From the NCBI GenBank assembly GCA_024236075.1, contig JACKLE010000011.1, positions 1 to 55,881 of the forward strand: a stretch of DNA of 55,881 nucleotides, in the 5' to 3' direction. The translations under genes were made by a program, and so were the position numbers. This stretch comes from Alphaproteobacteria bacterium. Its GTDB lineage: Bacteria; Pseudomonadota; Alphaproteobacteria; JACAEB01. Below the pieces are notes generated by a model. The model did not search any database. It was not told where the DNA came from and saw only the letters and a list, made by a program, of their open reading frames with translations. This document shows, in pieces, positions 34,887-42,640 of the stretch (position 1 is its first letter; the number at the start of each line of letters is the position of its first letter).

Positions 34887-36016
34887 AGCGCCGCCCGAAG
34901 GGCCTCGCAGACCCGGTCGACTTCGCCGTCCTCCAGATAGGGATGGAAGGGAAGCGAGAGGACACGCGCGCTCGCATGCCGCGCGGCCGGGAAATCGCCG
35001 TCTCCCGCATAGGCCCGGAACGCGCGCATCTCAGGCAGAATCTGCGAGTAGTAGACCGAGGTCGGAACGCCGGCCTCGGAGAGGCGGGCGCGCACGCCGT
35101 CGCGGTTCTCGACCTCGATCGTGTAGAGCCCCCACCCGCTCGTGCGGCCCGCCGGGCGAGCCGGAAGCTCGACGCTGTTCGACAGGTTGGCGTCGTAGCG
35201 CGCGGCGAGCGCGACGCGACGGGCGTGCTCCTGGGAAAAGATCGCGAGCTTGGCGAGCAGGACCGCCGCCTGGAACGAATCGAGCCGGCCGTTCATCCCG
35301 ACACGGATGCTCTCGCGGCGCGCCTCGTCCGTTCCGTGCCAGCGAATGGACCGCAAAACCTCGCCGAGCCCCGGCTCGGTCGAGAAGATCGCCCCGCCGT
35401 CGCCGTAGCCGCCCAGAGTCTTCGTCGGAAAGAAGCTCGTGCCCGTGAGGCTCGCGAGCGCGCCGACCTGCGTGTCGTCGACCGCGCCGCCGAAGCTCTG
35501 CGCCGCGTCGGCGATGACGACGAGGCCCTGGGCGCGGGCGATGCGCTCGATCGCCGGATAGTCGGCCGGCAGACCGTAAAGGTCGACCGGCATGATGGCG
35601 CGGGGCCTCAGATCGGGGCGCCCGGCGCGGAGGGCGGCGATGCGACGCTTCAAATCGTCCGGGCACATATCGAAGCTCCCCGCCTCGATATCGACGAAGA
35701 CCGGCGTGGCGCCGGTGAGGAGCACAGCATTCGCCGTCGCGTTGTAGGTGAAGGCCGGCACGAAGACCGCGTCGCCCGGACCCACGCCCTTGGCCATCAG
35801 CGCGATCACGAGCGCGTCCGTCCCGCTCGACACGGCGACGACCTCGCGCGCGCCGCTGCGCCTCAGGAGCGCGTCCTCCAGCTCGGCGATCTCCGGCCCG
35901 TTGATGTAGGCGCCATGGTCGAGCACGGCCTTGAGTCGCGCCTCGACATCGGCCCGGATGCGGGCGGCCTGGCTCTTCAGATCGAAGAAGGCGATGGGCC
36001 GCTCGGACCCGCTCAT
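34883..36016 (-). CDS. gnnB: DegT/DnrJ/EryC1 nucleotide-sugar aminotransferase, GnnB-like
   Basis: The 377-residue PLP enzyme is a type I-fold sugar aminotransferase: IAFFDLKSQAARI start, SSGTDALVIALMA cofactor-phosphate region, ADAAQSFGG, and the Schiff-base Lys199 in SFFPTKTLGGYG. With the Gfo/Idh dehydrogenase gene that overlaps it by 4 bp (ATGA), it forms the pair that turns a UDP-HexNAc 3-hydroxyl into a 3-amine. In many Hyphomicrobiales this is GnnA/GnnB making UDP-GlcNAc3N for 2,3-diamino-glucose lipid A. WbpE/WlbC of the O-antigen mannuronic-type pathway is a close alternative, but none of that pathway's other genes are here. Function from family and context. Confidence 0.78.
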   Translation of the reverse strand: MSGSERPIAFFDLKSQAARIRADVEARLKAVLDHGAYINGPEIAELEDALLRRSGAREVVAVSSGTDALVIALMAKGVGPGDAVFVPAFTYNATANAVLLTGATPVFVDIEAGSFDMCPDDLKRRIAALRAGRPDLRPRAIMPVDLYGLPADYPAIERIARAQGLVVIADAAQSFGGAVDDTQVGALASLTGTSFFPTKTLGGYGDGGAIFSTEPGLGEVLRSIRWHGTDEARRESIRVGMNGRLDSFQAAVLLAKLAIFSQEHARRVALAARYDANLSNSVELPARPAGRTSGWGLYTIEVENRDGVRARLSEAGVPTSVYYSQILPEMRAFRAYAGDGDFPAARHASARVLSLPFHPYLEDGEVDRVCEALRAAL

Positions 36017-36984
36017 GGGCGCGCCGAAGCGACCGCCGCGTCGATGGCGAGGGCGCTCGCGAGCGCGCGCCGCGCGGCATGGCCGTCGATCAGCGGGCGT
36101 GCCCCGGTGCGCACCGAGGCGAGAAAGGCGTTGAGGCCGTAGCCGAGCGGGTCGCTGACCACGGCGCCCGCGCCCCCTTCGCCGCCGAACGCGGCCTTGA
36201 GCGGCGTCGGGGTCGTGTTCTTGAGCGTGCGGGCGACGAAGTCGATCTCGATCTCGCCGTCCGGATAGGTGAGCCTCAGAAGACGCTCGCGCGTCTTCGC
36301 GACGCGGCTCGCATGGAGGCGCACGCGCGCGCCGCCGGTGAGCGTTAGACGCGCCGTCACCTCGTCGACATGAGGTCCCTCGAGGATGCTGCGCCCCTCG
36401 GCCTCGAGCGCCATCACATCGCCCGGAACGAGCGCGTGCATCATGTCGAGGTCGTGGGTCATGAGGTCGAGGGTGACGCTGACGTCGTCGCCCCTGCCGG
36501 CGAACGGCGCCGCGCGCACCGCCTCGATGGCGACGGGGCGCGGACGGCGGTCCTTGAGCCCGAGATCGTTGAGGACGTAGCGCTCCTGATGGCCGACCTG
36601 GAGCGTGAGGTCGCGCGCCTCGGCGAGCGCGATGAGCTCATCGGCCTCGGCAAGGTTCAGCGACAGCGGCTTTTCCACGAGGACGTGGATGCCCGCGGAA
36701 AGGAAGCTGCGCGCAAGCTCGAAATGGGTGACGGCCGGGCTCGCGATGCTGACGGCCTCGACGCGCCCGACGAGCGCGCGCGCATTGTCGATCGCGTCCA
36801 CCTTGAGCTCGCCCGCAAGCCGCTCGGCGGCGGCTCCGCTCGGATCGGCGATCGCGACGAGACGCGCGCCCGGGATGGAGGCGTATTTGCGGGCGTGATA
36901 CCCGCCAAAAACGCCTGCCCCCACGACGCCCACCGCGATCGGCTCGTCCGAGCCGCGCGGCCAGGCGCCTTCCCGTTCCTTCAT
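36013..36984 (-). CDS. gnnA: Gfo/Idh/MocA oxidoreductase, GnnA-like UDP-sugar 3-dehydrogenase
   Basis: The protein of 323 residues has an N-terminal Rossmann fold (GVVGAGVFGGYHARKY) and the Gfo/Idh signature EKPLSLNLAEA with the active-site Lys. A C-terminal sheet domain includes DLMTHDLDMMHAL with the catalytic His. It probably oxidises the C3 hydroxyl of UDP-GlcNAc with NAD+ before transamination by the downstream gene product. ATG 36984 follows GAGG at proper spacing; a TTG at 37017 in frame is less likely. The stop overlaps the aminotransferase start. The pair is not within an O-antigen cluster, favouring the lipid A role over WbpB/WlbA. Confidence 0.78.
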   Translation of the reverse strand: MKEREGAWPRGSDEPIAVGVVGAGVFGGYHARKYASIPGARLVAIADPSGAAAERLAGELKVDAIDNARALVGRVEAVSIASPAVTHFELARSFLSAGIHVLVEKPLSLNLAEADELIALAEARDLTLQVGHQERYVLNDLGLKDRRPRPVAIEAVRAAPFAGRGDDVSVTLDLMTHDLDMMHALVPGDVMALEAEGRSILEGPHVDEVTARLTLTGGARVRLHASRVAKTRERLLRLTYPDGEIEIDFVARTLKNTTPTPLKAAFGGEGGAGAVVSDPLGYGLNAFLASVRTGARPLIDGHAARRALASALAIDAAVASARP

Positions 36985-37052
36985 GACCTCGAGCACGCCG
37001 GCCCCCTCGCCAGACAACCGAACCGGCGGAAACCATAGGACGCGGCGGGAAT

Positions 37053-37081
37053 CAGCCTAAGACAAGAATTGTTTCAGGCTG
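37053..37081. repeat. imperfect inverted repeat downstream of the DAHP synthase gene
   Basis: CAGCCTAAGACAA and TTGTTTCAGGCTG form a 13-bp imperfect inverted repeat with a 3-nt centre (two mismatched positions). It lies 16 bp past the stop of the DAHP synthase gene, which is on the minus strand, and before the GnnA-like gene. It could be a weak terminator or an operator for the gnnA-gnnB pair. Confidence 0.35.
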
Positions 37082-37096
37082 TTACCGCAGTGCAGC

Positions 37097-38479
37097 TTAA
37101 GCGGCCGCTTCCGGCTTCTTCGCGCGATCCATGCGCTCGGCCCGGATGCCCTCGGCCACGCGGAACGCGAGCTCCAGTGCCTGGCTCGCGTTGAGGCGCG
37201 GGTCGCAATGGGTGTGATAGCGCGAGGAAAGGTCCCCCTCGGTGATGGCCTGGGCGCCGCCGAGGCATTCCGTCACATCCCGGCCGGTGAGCTCGAAATG
37301 GACGCCCCCGGCATGGGTTCCCTCCGCCTTGTGCACCTCGAAGAACTCGCGCGTCTCGGCGAGGATGCGGTCGACGGGGCGCGTCTTGTAGCCCGAGCCC
37401 GTCTTGATCGTGTTGCCGTGCATGGGGTCGCAGGACCACACGACGGCGCGCCCTTCCCGCTCGATCGCGCGGATGAAGGCCGGCAGATGCTCGCCGACCT
37501 TGCCCGCCCCGAAGCGGCAGATGAGGGTGAGCCGGCCGGGCTCGTTCTCCGGATTGAGGAGGTCCGTGAGGCGCAGCAGCTCGTCCGGCTTGAGGCTGGG
37601 CCCGCATTTGATGCCGATCGGGTTCTTGATGCCGCGGCAGAACTCGACATGCGCGCCGTCCGGCTGGCGCGTGCGGTCGCCGATCCAGATCATGTGGGCC
37701 GAGGTGTCGTACCAGTCGCCGGTGGTGGAATCGACGCGGGTGAGCGCCTGCTCATAGGCGAGGAGCAGACCCTCGTGGCTGGTGTAGAAGTCGACCTGCC
37801 GCAGCTGCGGCGTGTTCTCGGGCGTGAGGCCGCAGGCCTCCATGAAGGCGATGGCGTCCGAGATGCGGTCCGCCAGGGCCCGGTAGCGCTCGCCTTCCGG
37901 GCTGTCGGAGATGAAGCCCAGGGTCCAGCGATGGACGTTGTGGAGATCGGCATAGCCCCCGCCCGCGAAGGCGCGCAGGAGGTTCAGGGTCGCGGCCGAC
38001 TGGCTGTAGGCGCGCAGGAGCCGGTCCGGGGCCGGCACGCGCGCGCCTTCCTCGAACTCGATGCCGTTCACGATGTCGCCGCGATAGGCGGGCAGCTCGA
38101 CGCCGCTCACCGTCTCCGTCGGCGCCGAGCGGGGCTTGGCGAACTGGCCGGCGATGCGCCCGACCTTCACCACGGGCATGCCGCCCGCATAGGTGAGAAC
38201 GGCCGCCATCTGGAGGAGCACGCGGAAGGTGTCGCGGATGTTGTCCGCCGAGAACTCGGCGAAGCTTTCGGCGCAGTCCCCGCCCTGCAGCAGGAAAGCC
38301 TTCCCGGCCGCGACGTCGGCGAGCTTCGCCTTGAGGCTGCGCGCCTCGCCCGCGAAGACGAGGGGCGGATAGCTGCGCAGCGTGCGCTCCACCTCGCCAA
38401 GCGCGGCGTCGTCCGGATAGTCGGGCACCTGCACGATGGGCAGCTCGCGCCAGCTCGTGGGGCTCCAGGGCTTGGTCAT
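37097..38479 (-). CDS. class II 3-deoxy-7-phosphoheptulonate synthase (DAHP synthase)
   Basis: The 460-residue enzyme is a plant-type (class II) DAHP synthase, which condenses phosphoenolpyruvate and erythrose 4-phosphate in the first step of the shikimate pathway. Seen are WSPTSWRELPIVQVPDYPD, the LLQGGDCAESF segment with a metal-binding Cys, IAGQFAKPRS, and the catalytic stretches KCGPSLKPDEL and the late VWSCDPMHGNTIK and GGVHFELTGRDVTECLGG. The length is normal. Both halves of the barrel and the metal ligands (Cys, His, Glu, Asp) are present. The N-terminal feedback extension typical of mycobacterial enzymes is short. The minus-strand leader holds a small hairpin (about 38495-38513). Confidence 0.93.
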   Translation of the reverse strand: MTKPWSPTSWRELPIVQVPDYPDDAALGEVERTLRSYPPLVFAGEARSLKAKLADVAAGKAFLLQGGDCAESFAEFSADNIRDTFRVLLQMAAVLTYAGGMPVVKVGRIAGQFAKPRSAPTETVSGVELPAYRGDIVNGIEFEEGARVPAPDRLLRAYSQSAATLNLLRAFAGGGYADLHNVHRWTLGFISDSPEGERYRALADRISDAIAFMEACGLTPENTPQLRQVDFYTSHEGLLLAYEQALTRVDSTTGDWYDTSAHMIWIGDRTRQPDGAHVEFCRGIKNPIGIKCGPSLKPDELLRLTDLLNPENEPGRLTLICRFGAGKVGEHLPAFIRAIEREGRAVVWSCDPMHGNTIKTGSGYKTRPVDRILAETREFFEVHKAEGTHAGGVHFELTGRDVTECLGGAQAITEGDLSSRYHTHCDPRLNASQALELAFRVAEGIRAERMDRAKKPEAAA

Positions 38480-38589
38480 GGCTCGTCACCTCAATCCCGC
38501 CCAAACGGCGGGACGCGCCTCCTCAAGGCACGCGTTTCTCCCGAAGATGGGGGTTATATGACCTTTTCCCCAAGCGGGCCAAGCGCACG

Positions 38590-38618
38590 GGGGCGCGGGA
38601 GGGCTTCCCCCGCGCCCC
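38590..38618. terminator. hairpin after osmC, possible terminator
   Basis: A perfect 10-bp GC stem (38590-38599 with 38609-38618, 9-nt loop) lies 20 bp downstream of the osmC stop on the minus strand. There is no T tract, so termination would be weak or factor-assisted. Confidence 0.35.
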
Positions 38619-38638
38619 TCAATGCGTCGCGCGACCCT

Positions 38639-39211
38639 TCACTCGGCGGCCATGCGCATGTCGTCGGCGAGGACGCAGGTCACCGGCGTGCCGTTCGTGA
38701 CCACGTCGAAGACGGGCGAGAATTTCGGTCCCATCGCCATGATCGCGCGCTTCTCCGCGGCCGTCATGTCGCCCTCGATGTCGAAGACGACGCGAATGCC
38801 CTGATAGCCCTTGCGGACGTCCTTGGAGAGGCCGAGGAAGCCGCGCAGGTCGATGTCGCCCTCGAAGGTCGTGCGCACCGCGTCGATCTTCTTGCCCTGC
38901 CCGGCCGCGTGATAGACGAGCGAGCTCACGAGGCATCCCGCGAGCGCGTGCAGGAGGTTCTCCACCGGATTGGGGCCCTTGTCGCCCGACAGCAGCACCT
39001 CCGGCTCGTCGTTGACGAGAACGAAGGGTGTCTTGTGCTCGATCACCGTCCGCGTCCCCGAGAAATCGGTGACGGTCGAGTGGTTGAGCCCGCCGTCGAT
39101 CCACTCGTTCTTCAGGCGGAAATTGAACTTCGCAAGGCCGGGATCGGCCTTGATGGCGTCGATCGTGTCGGCGAGCGCCTCGGTGTCGACCCCGTTGATC
39201 TTCGTGGACAT
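38639..39211 (-). CDS. OsmC family protein
   Basis: The 190-residue protein has the OsmC/Ohr fold with two redox cysteines in the expected places: one in the long helix (NLLHALAGCLVSSLVYHA) and one near the end (TPVTCVLA). OsmC-type proteins reduce organic hydroperoxides with their cysteine pair. The N-terminal about 45 residues and the KYD-like central strands are normal. GAGGAG stands before the ATG. The gene is divergent from a TetR regulator gene, and the 200-bp space between them contains palindromic sites placed over the osmC promoter, so the TetR protein probably represses it. Confidence 0.88.
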   Translation of the reverse strand: MSTKINGVDTEALADTIDAIKADPGLAKFNFRLKNEWIDGGLNHSTVTDFSGTRTVIEHKTPFVLVNDEPEVLLSGDKGPNPVENLLHALAGCLVSSLVYHAAGQGKKIDAVRTTFEGDIDLRGFLGLSKDVRKGYQGIRVVFDIEGDMTAAEKRAIMAMGPKFSPVFDVVTNGTPVTCVLADDMRMAAE

Positions 39212-39238
39212 GGCACGTTCTCCTCTCGTTGCAGCGAC

Positions 39239-39254
39239 CAGACCATCTGGTCTG
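39239..39254. promoter_or_regulatory. inverted repeat between osmC and tetR, operator candidate
   Basis: CAGACCA-TC-TGGTCTG, two perfect 7-bp arms around 2 bp, lies 28 bp from the osmC start on its promoter side. Sites of the AGACCA/TGGTCT type are known operators for TetR-family sensors of electrophiles. Confidence 0.55.
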
Positions 39255-39263
39255 CGCCTACAT

Positions 39264-39279
39264 AACCAACTAGTTGGTT
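39264..39279. promoter_or_regulatory. 16-bp perfect palindrome, TetR operator candidate
   Basis: AACCAACTAGTTGGTT is a perfect palindrome midway between the divergent osmC and tetR genes. A degenerate copy (ACTAACTAGCTGAC, 39329-39342) stands closer to tetR, suggesting autoregulation as well as control of osmC. Confidence 0.65.
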
Positions 39280-39416
39280 TGTGTCAACGGAGAGCGCCGG
39301 AAACTTGTGAAAAATCTCCTCGTAAGTGACTAACTAGCTGACATATAGAATGAAAAATTTGCATCTCGGGGCCCAAACCCTATATGACAAACCAGTTCGT
39401 TCTGAGGAGAAATGGC

Positions 39417-40025
39417 GTGCGAAAGGGCGAAGAGACGCGCGAGCGCATCCTGGCGGCGGCCGAGCGGCTCATCCAGGACAAGGGCTATTCGGGCACCACG
39501 CTCGACGACGTCCTGGAAGCGACACGGCTCACCAAGGGCGCGTTCTTCCACCACTTCAAGGGCAAGGGCGACCTCGCGCGCGCCGTGGTCGAGAGGTTCA
39601 CCGAGCGCGACTTCGCCCTGTTCGACGAGTGGTCGGCGCGCGCCGACCGGCTGTCGGACGACCCCCTGGAGCGCATGCTCATCTTCCTGAAGCTCTTCGA
39701 GGAGTTCCTGGACGGGCTCGGCGAGCCTTTCCCGGGATGCGTGCTCGCGACGTACACGCACGAGAACCGCCAGTTCGGCCCCGAGATGCACGCCTTCGTC
39801 CGGGAGAGCTTCGAACGCTGGATCGACTATTTCGAGGCCAAGCTCGCGCCGCTGCTCGCCGCGCGCAGTCCCGTCAGGCCGGCGAGCGCGCGCGGCCTCG
39901 CCGAGCTCTGCGTGAGCATTCTCGAGGGCGGCTTCATCATGGCCCGCGCCATGAACGACGCGACCTGGACGCAACGCGCCTCGGCGGAGCTGCGGACCTA
40001 TCTGGAGCTGCTGTTCCGGCCTTGA
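39417..40025 (+). CDS. TetR/AcrR family transcriptional regulator
   Basis: The protein (202 residues from GTG 39417) has a canonical TetR DNA-binding domain: ILAAAERLIQDKGYSGTTLDDV then TRLTKGAFFHHFKGKGDLA. An all-helical ligand-binding domain follows, with a Cys in FPGCVLATYT that could sense electrophiles or peroxide. GGAG eight bases upstream supports the GTG; an in-frame ATG at 39384 would add 11 residues but lacks a ribosome-binding site. It is divergent from osmC with palindromic sites between, so it probably represses both. It ends at a bidirectional hairpin before the convergent propeller gene. Confidence 0.88.
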   Translation: MRKGEETRERILAAAERLIQDKGYSGTTLDDVLEATRLTKGAFFHHFKGKGDLARAVVERFTERDFALFDEWSARADRLSDDPLERMLIFLKLFEEFLDGLGEPFPGCVLATYTHENRQFGPEMHAFVRESFERWIDYFEAKLAPLLAARSPVRPASARGLAELCVSILEGGFIMARAMNDATWTQRASAELRTYLELLFRP

Positions 40026-40031
40026 GGCCGC

Positions 40032-40065
40032 CACCCTGCGGACGCACGCACTCGTCCGCAGGGTG
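40032..40065. terminator. bidirectional terminator hairpin between tetR and the propeller gene
   Basis: CACCCTGCGGAC (40032-40043) and GTCCGCAGGGTG (40054-40065) form a perfect 12-bp stem with a 10-nt loop, exactly between two convergent genes. T-rich tails are short on both strands, so it may need Rho, but position and stem strength fit a shared terminator. Confidence 0.6.
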
Positions 40066-40081
40066 ACGATTTGAAGCTATC

Positions 40082-41194
40082 TCAAGGCAGCGTCACCTTG
40101 ACGATGGGCCCCGTGCCGCGCTGGGGCGTGTCGGGCTCGCCGGTGATGACGAGGCCGATGAACTGCGTGCCGTCCGACTTCCACGCGCTGTCGGCGCAGG
40201 CCGCGAAGTCCGGATTCCCGATCGCCGTACGGTGCGCATGGCCCGGCGTGTTGAAGAAGGTGAGCTGCGTCTTGCCCGAGCCGTCGGCATTCATGAGCCA
40301 GAATTCCGTCTCGAGATCGAAGGGATCCTGCGTCCAGGTGAGGCCCTGGCTCGAGACCCAGACGATCTTCTGGCCGTTCGGCGAAAGGATCGAGTGCTCG
40401 TCCCACACGCCGTCCGAGCTCGGCGTGAGGTTCGTGAGCGAGCCGTCCGAGAGCTTCATGCGGTAGATGTCGTAATTGGTGTTCGTGCCCACCGTGAAGA
40501 AGACGTACTGATCGTCGAGCGAGAAGCCGTGCGATTCGTAGAAGCGGTCCTGGCCGGGGAACGGATCGTAGGTCGTCGGACTGCTGATGGTCTGCGGGTT
40601 GGACGCATTGAAATTGCCGATCTTCAGCACCCATTTGCCCTGATCGTTGGTGTTCGAGCCGGCGATGCGCTGCGCCCAGAATATCTTGTTGCCGGCGTGG
40701 TTGAAGTGGGGATGCAGAATGGCGTTGACGTCGGTCAGGAAGCCGCCGGGAATGTTGACGATCTTCTTCAGCCCCGTGCCGTTCTGGCGGACGACCCAGA
40801 GGTCGTTGAGGAGGCCCGCGCCGGGAACGCAGAGATTGTCGAGATAGCCCGGCACCACCGCCTTCTGCGCCTGGAAGGCGATCCAGTCGCCGGCCGGATG
40901 ATAGGCCGGACACCCCGTATGCTTGCCCGGCAGGCCGAAAAAGCCGACGAGGCCCGTGGTCAGATCGGCCTGGCCCGTGCCGTCCGAGTTCGCGAGCCAC
41001 ACGTCGAAATAGCCGTCGCCGTTGCGCCGGTCGAAGGCGATCTTCTGATCGCCCGTGAGCTTCCAGTCGAGATGGCCCGCATTGTCGATCAAGACGCTGA
41101 CGGTCGCTGCGGCGGCGGGCCCGGTGGCGAGCAGCGAGGCTGTCGCCGCGACGCCCCCTGCGAGCACGGTTCGGCGATCGAATGGCATTCCCAT
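40082..41194 (-). CDS. Tat-exported TolB-like beta-propeller protein, copy 1
   Basis: The 370-residue protein begins MGMPFDRRTVLAGG, a twin-arginine signal with hydrophobic core and AAA cleavage site, so it is exported folded. The mature part is built of PD40/TolB-like blades with repeated sequence types such as AFDRRNGDGYFDVWLANSDG, HPAGDWIAFQAQ, SLDDQYVFFTV and SPNGQKIVWVS, giving a beta-propeller of about six blades. No catalytic motif is recognised; it may bind a polymer, metal or partner enzyme. AAGGAGG fixes the start; an upstream ATG (41233) in frame is not used. It is the second gene of a tandem pair of close paralogues. Confidence 0.78.
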   Translation of the reverse strand: MGMPFDRRTVLAGGVAATASLLATGPAAAATVSVLIDNAGHLDWKLTGDQKIAFDRRNGDGYFDVWLANSDGTGQADLTTGLVGFFGLPGKHTGCPAYHPAGDWIAFQAQKAVVPGYLDNLCVPGAGLLNDLWVVRQNGTGLKKIVNIPGGFLTDVNAILHPHFNHAGNKIFWAQRIAGSNTNDQGKWVLKIGNFNASNPQTISSPTTYDPFPGQDRFYESHGFSLDDQYVFFTVGTNTNYDIYRMKLSDGSLTNLTPSSDGVWDEHSILSPNGQKIVWVSSQGLTWTQDPFDLETEFWLMNADGSGKTQLTFFNTPGHAHRTAIGNPDFAACADSAWKSDGTQFIGLVITGEPDTPQRGTGPIVKVTLP

Positions 41195-41281
41195 GGCTTC
41201 CTCCTTTTTGGTGCGGTGCAGGTTTTTGAGCACTCTTTACACGTACTAACTCGCTTCCGCCGGACGGACTCCCGGCGGCCC

Positions 41282-41308
41282 CCTCCGGCGGCGCCGGTCC
41301 GCCGGAGG
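41282..41308. terminator. GC hairpin between the two propeller genes
   Basis: CCTCCGGCGG (41282-41291) and CCGCCGGAGG (41299-41308) make a perfect 10-bp stem with a 7-nt loop, 27 bp after the stop of the first minus-strand propeller gene. There is no T tract; it could attenuate transcription into the second gene or protect mRNA ends. Confidence 0.4.
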
Positions 41309-41334
41309 AAATCCGTGCGACGCGGGACGCGCGC

Positions 41335-42474
41335 CTAGGGCAAAGTCACCTTCACGATCGGCCCGGTGCCGCGCTGCAGCGTCAGCGGATTGCCCGTGAT
41401 GACGAGCCCGACGAACTGCGTGCCGGCGGCGTTCCAGGCGCTGTCGGCGCATGCCGAGATGTTCGGATATTGCGGATTGCCGATCGCGGCGTTGTGGGGA
41501 TGGCCGGGCGTCGAGAAGTAGGTGAGCTGCGTCTTGTTCGACCCGTCGGCGTCCATCAGCCAGAACTCCGTCTCCAGATCGAAGAAGAGCCCTTCCTGCC
41601 AGGTGAGCCCCTGGCTGGAGCCCCAGACGATCTTGCTTCCGTCCGGCGAATAGATCGAATGCTCGTCCCAGACGCCGTCGCTCGCCGGCGTGAGGTTTTC
41701 GAGCTCGCCGTCCGACAGGCGCATGCGCCAGATGTCGAAATTGCCGGCCGAGCCGACCGTGAACAGAATGTGTTGGTCGTCCGGCGAGAAGCCGTGCGAT
41801 TCGTAGAAGTGGTCCTCGCCCGGGAAGGGATCGATGACGAGCGGATCGGTGATGAGCTGGGGATTTGCTTCGTTGAAGTCGCCGATCTTCAGCACCCACT
41901 TGCCCATGTCGCTGGTGTCGCTGTTGGCGATCCGCTGCGCCCAGTAGACCTTGTTGCCCGCATGATTGAAGTGCGGATGCAGCAAGGCATTGATGTTGGT
42001 GAGGAAGCCGCCCGGAATGTCGAAGATCTTCTTCAGCCCCGTGCCGTTCTGCCTCGCGACCCACAGGTCGTTGAGGAGGCCGGCGCCAGGATTGGCGTAG
42101 AGATCGAGATGGGACGGCAGGAAGGGCTTCTGCGCCTGGAAGGCGATCCACTCGCCGCCCGGGTGAAAGGCGGGACAGCCCTTGTGCTTGAGCAGCGGCA
42201 AGCCGTTCAGCCCGCCGCTGAGCGGCGTCGTGAAGTCGACCTGTCCGGAGCCGTCGGAATTGGCCAGCCAGACGTCGAAATAGGTGTCGATCGCGCGCCG
42301 GTCGAAGGCGATCTTCTCGTCACCAGATTTTTTCCAGTCGAGATGGCCGGCATTTTCGATGAGCAGGCTGACGCTCGCACCCGATTGAGCGGCCGCGCGG
42401 CCGGGAAGCATCAGGCCAGCCGCAACCGCCGCGCCGCCGGCCAAGGCCGTGCGCCGATCGATGATCGTCCTCAT
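41335..42474 (-). CDS. Tat-exported TolB-like beta-propeller protein, copy 2
   Basis: The 379-residue protein is a paralogue of the next gene, alike along its whole length. Shared stretches include ENAGHLDWKKSGDEKIAFD, LHPHFNHAGNK, FYESHGFSPDDQ and the C-terminus LQRGTGPIVKVTLP. Its signal IDRRTALAGG with a hydrophobic stretch and AQ cleavage region is twin-arginine type. The mature part is a PD40/TolB-like propeller. It is a recent-looking duplication followed by divergence. A 14-bp palindrome lies 80 bp upstream (42554-42567), identical to one before the phosphotransferase gene. Function unknown; export and lack of catalytic residues favour binding. Confidence 0.78.
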   Translation of the reverse strand: MRTIIDRRTALAGGAAVAAGLMLPGRAAAQSGASVSLLIENAGHLDWKKSGDEKIAFDRRAIDTYFDVWLANSDGSGQVDFTTPLSGGLNGLPLLKHKGCPAFHPGGEWIAFQAQKPFLPSHLDLYANPGAGLLNDLWVARQNGTGLKKIFDIPGGFLTNINALLHPHFNHAGNKVYWAQRIANSDTSDMGKWVLKIGDFNEANPQLITDPLVIDPFPGEDHFYESHGFSPDDQHILFTVGSAGNFDIWRMRLSDGELENLTPASDGVWDEHSIYSPDGSKIVWGSSQGLTWQEGLFFDLETEFWLMDADGSNKTQLTYFSTPGHPHNAAIGNPQYPNISACADSAWNAAGTQFVGLVITGNPLTLQRGTGPIVKVTLP

Positions 42475-42553
42475 GTCGTCTCCTCCTGAGCGCCCCTCTG
42501 GCGGGGGCTAGATTGCAGATTGAAACGTCTGCATCCGGAGTACACGACAAAGA

Positions 42554-42567
42554 TGACGCATGCGTCA
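42554..42567. promoter_or_regulatory. 14-bp perfect palindrome upstream of the propeller genes
   Basis: TGACGCATGCGTCA, identical to 19832-19845, lies 80 bp before the start of the first propeller gene (minus strand) and beyond the end of gor. A shared dimeric regulator is the simplest reading. Confidence 0.55.
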
Positions 42568-42640
42568 ACATGCAACCAGGGGGTTACGCATTGTCCCGCG
42601 GACAACCTCGACAGGCCTCGGCAGGATCGCGTGAGACGCC

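Noticed and set aside
34883..36984. Reading the dehydrogenase/aminotransferase pair as WbpB/WbpE of an O-antigen pathway
   Set aside because: No UDP-GlcNAc dehydrogenase, acetyltransferase or epimerase genes of that pathway are nearby; the isolated pair fits GnnA/GnnB better.
37208..39265. Plus-strand open frame of 685 codons over the DAHP synthase and osmC genes
   Set aside because: It spans two minus-strand genes and their spacer, which real genes rarely do; no recognisable domain.
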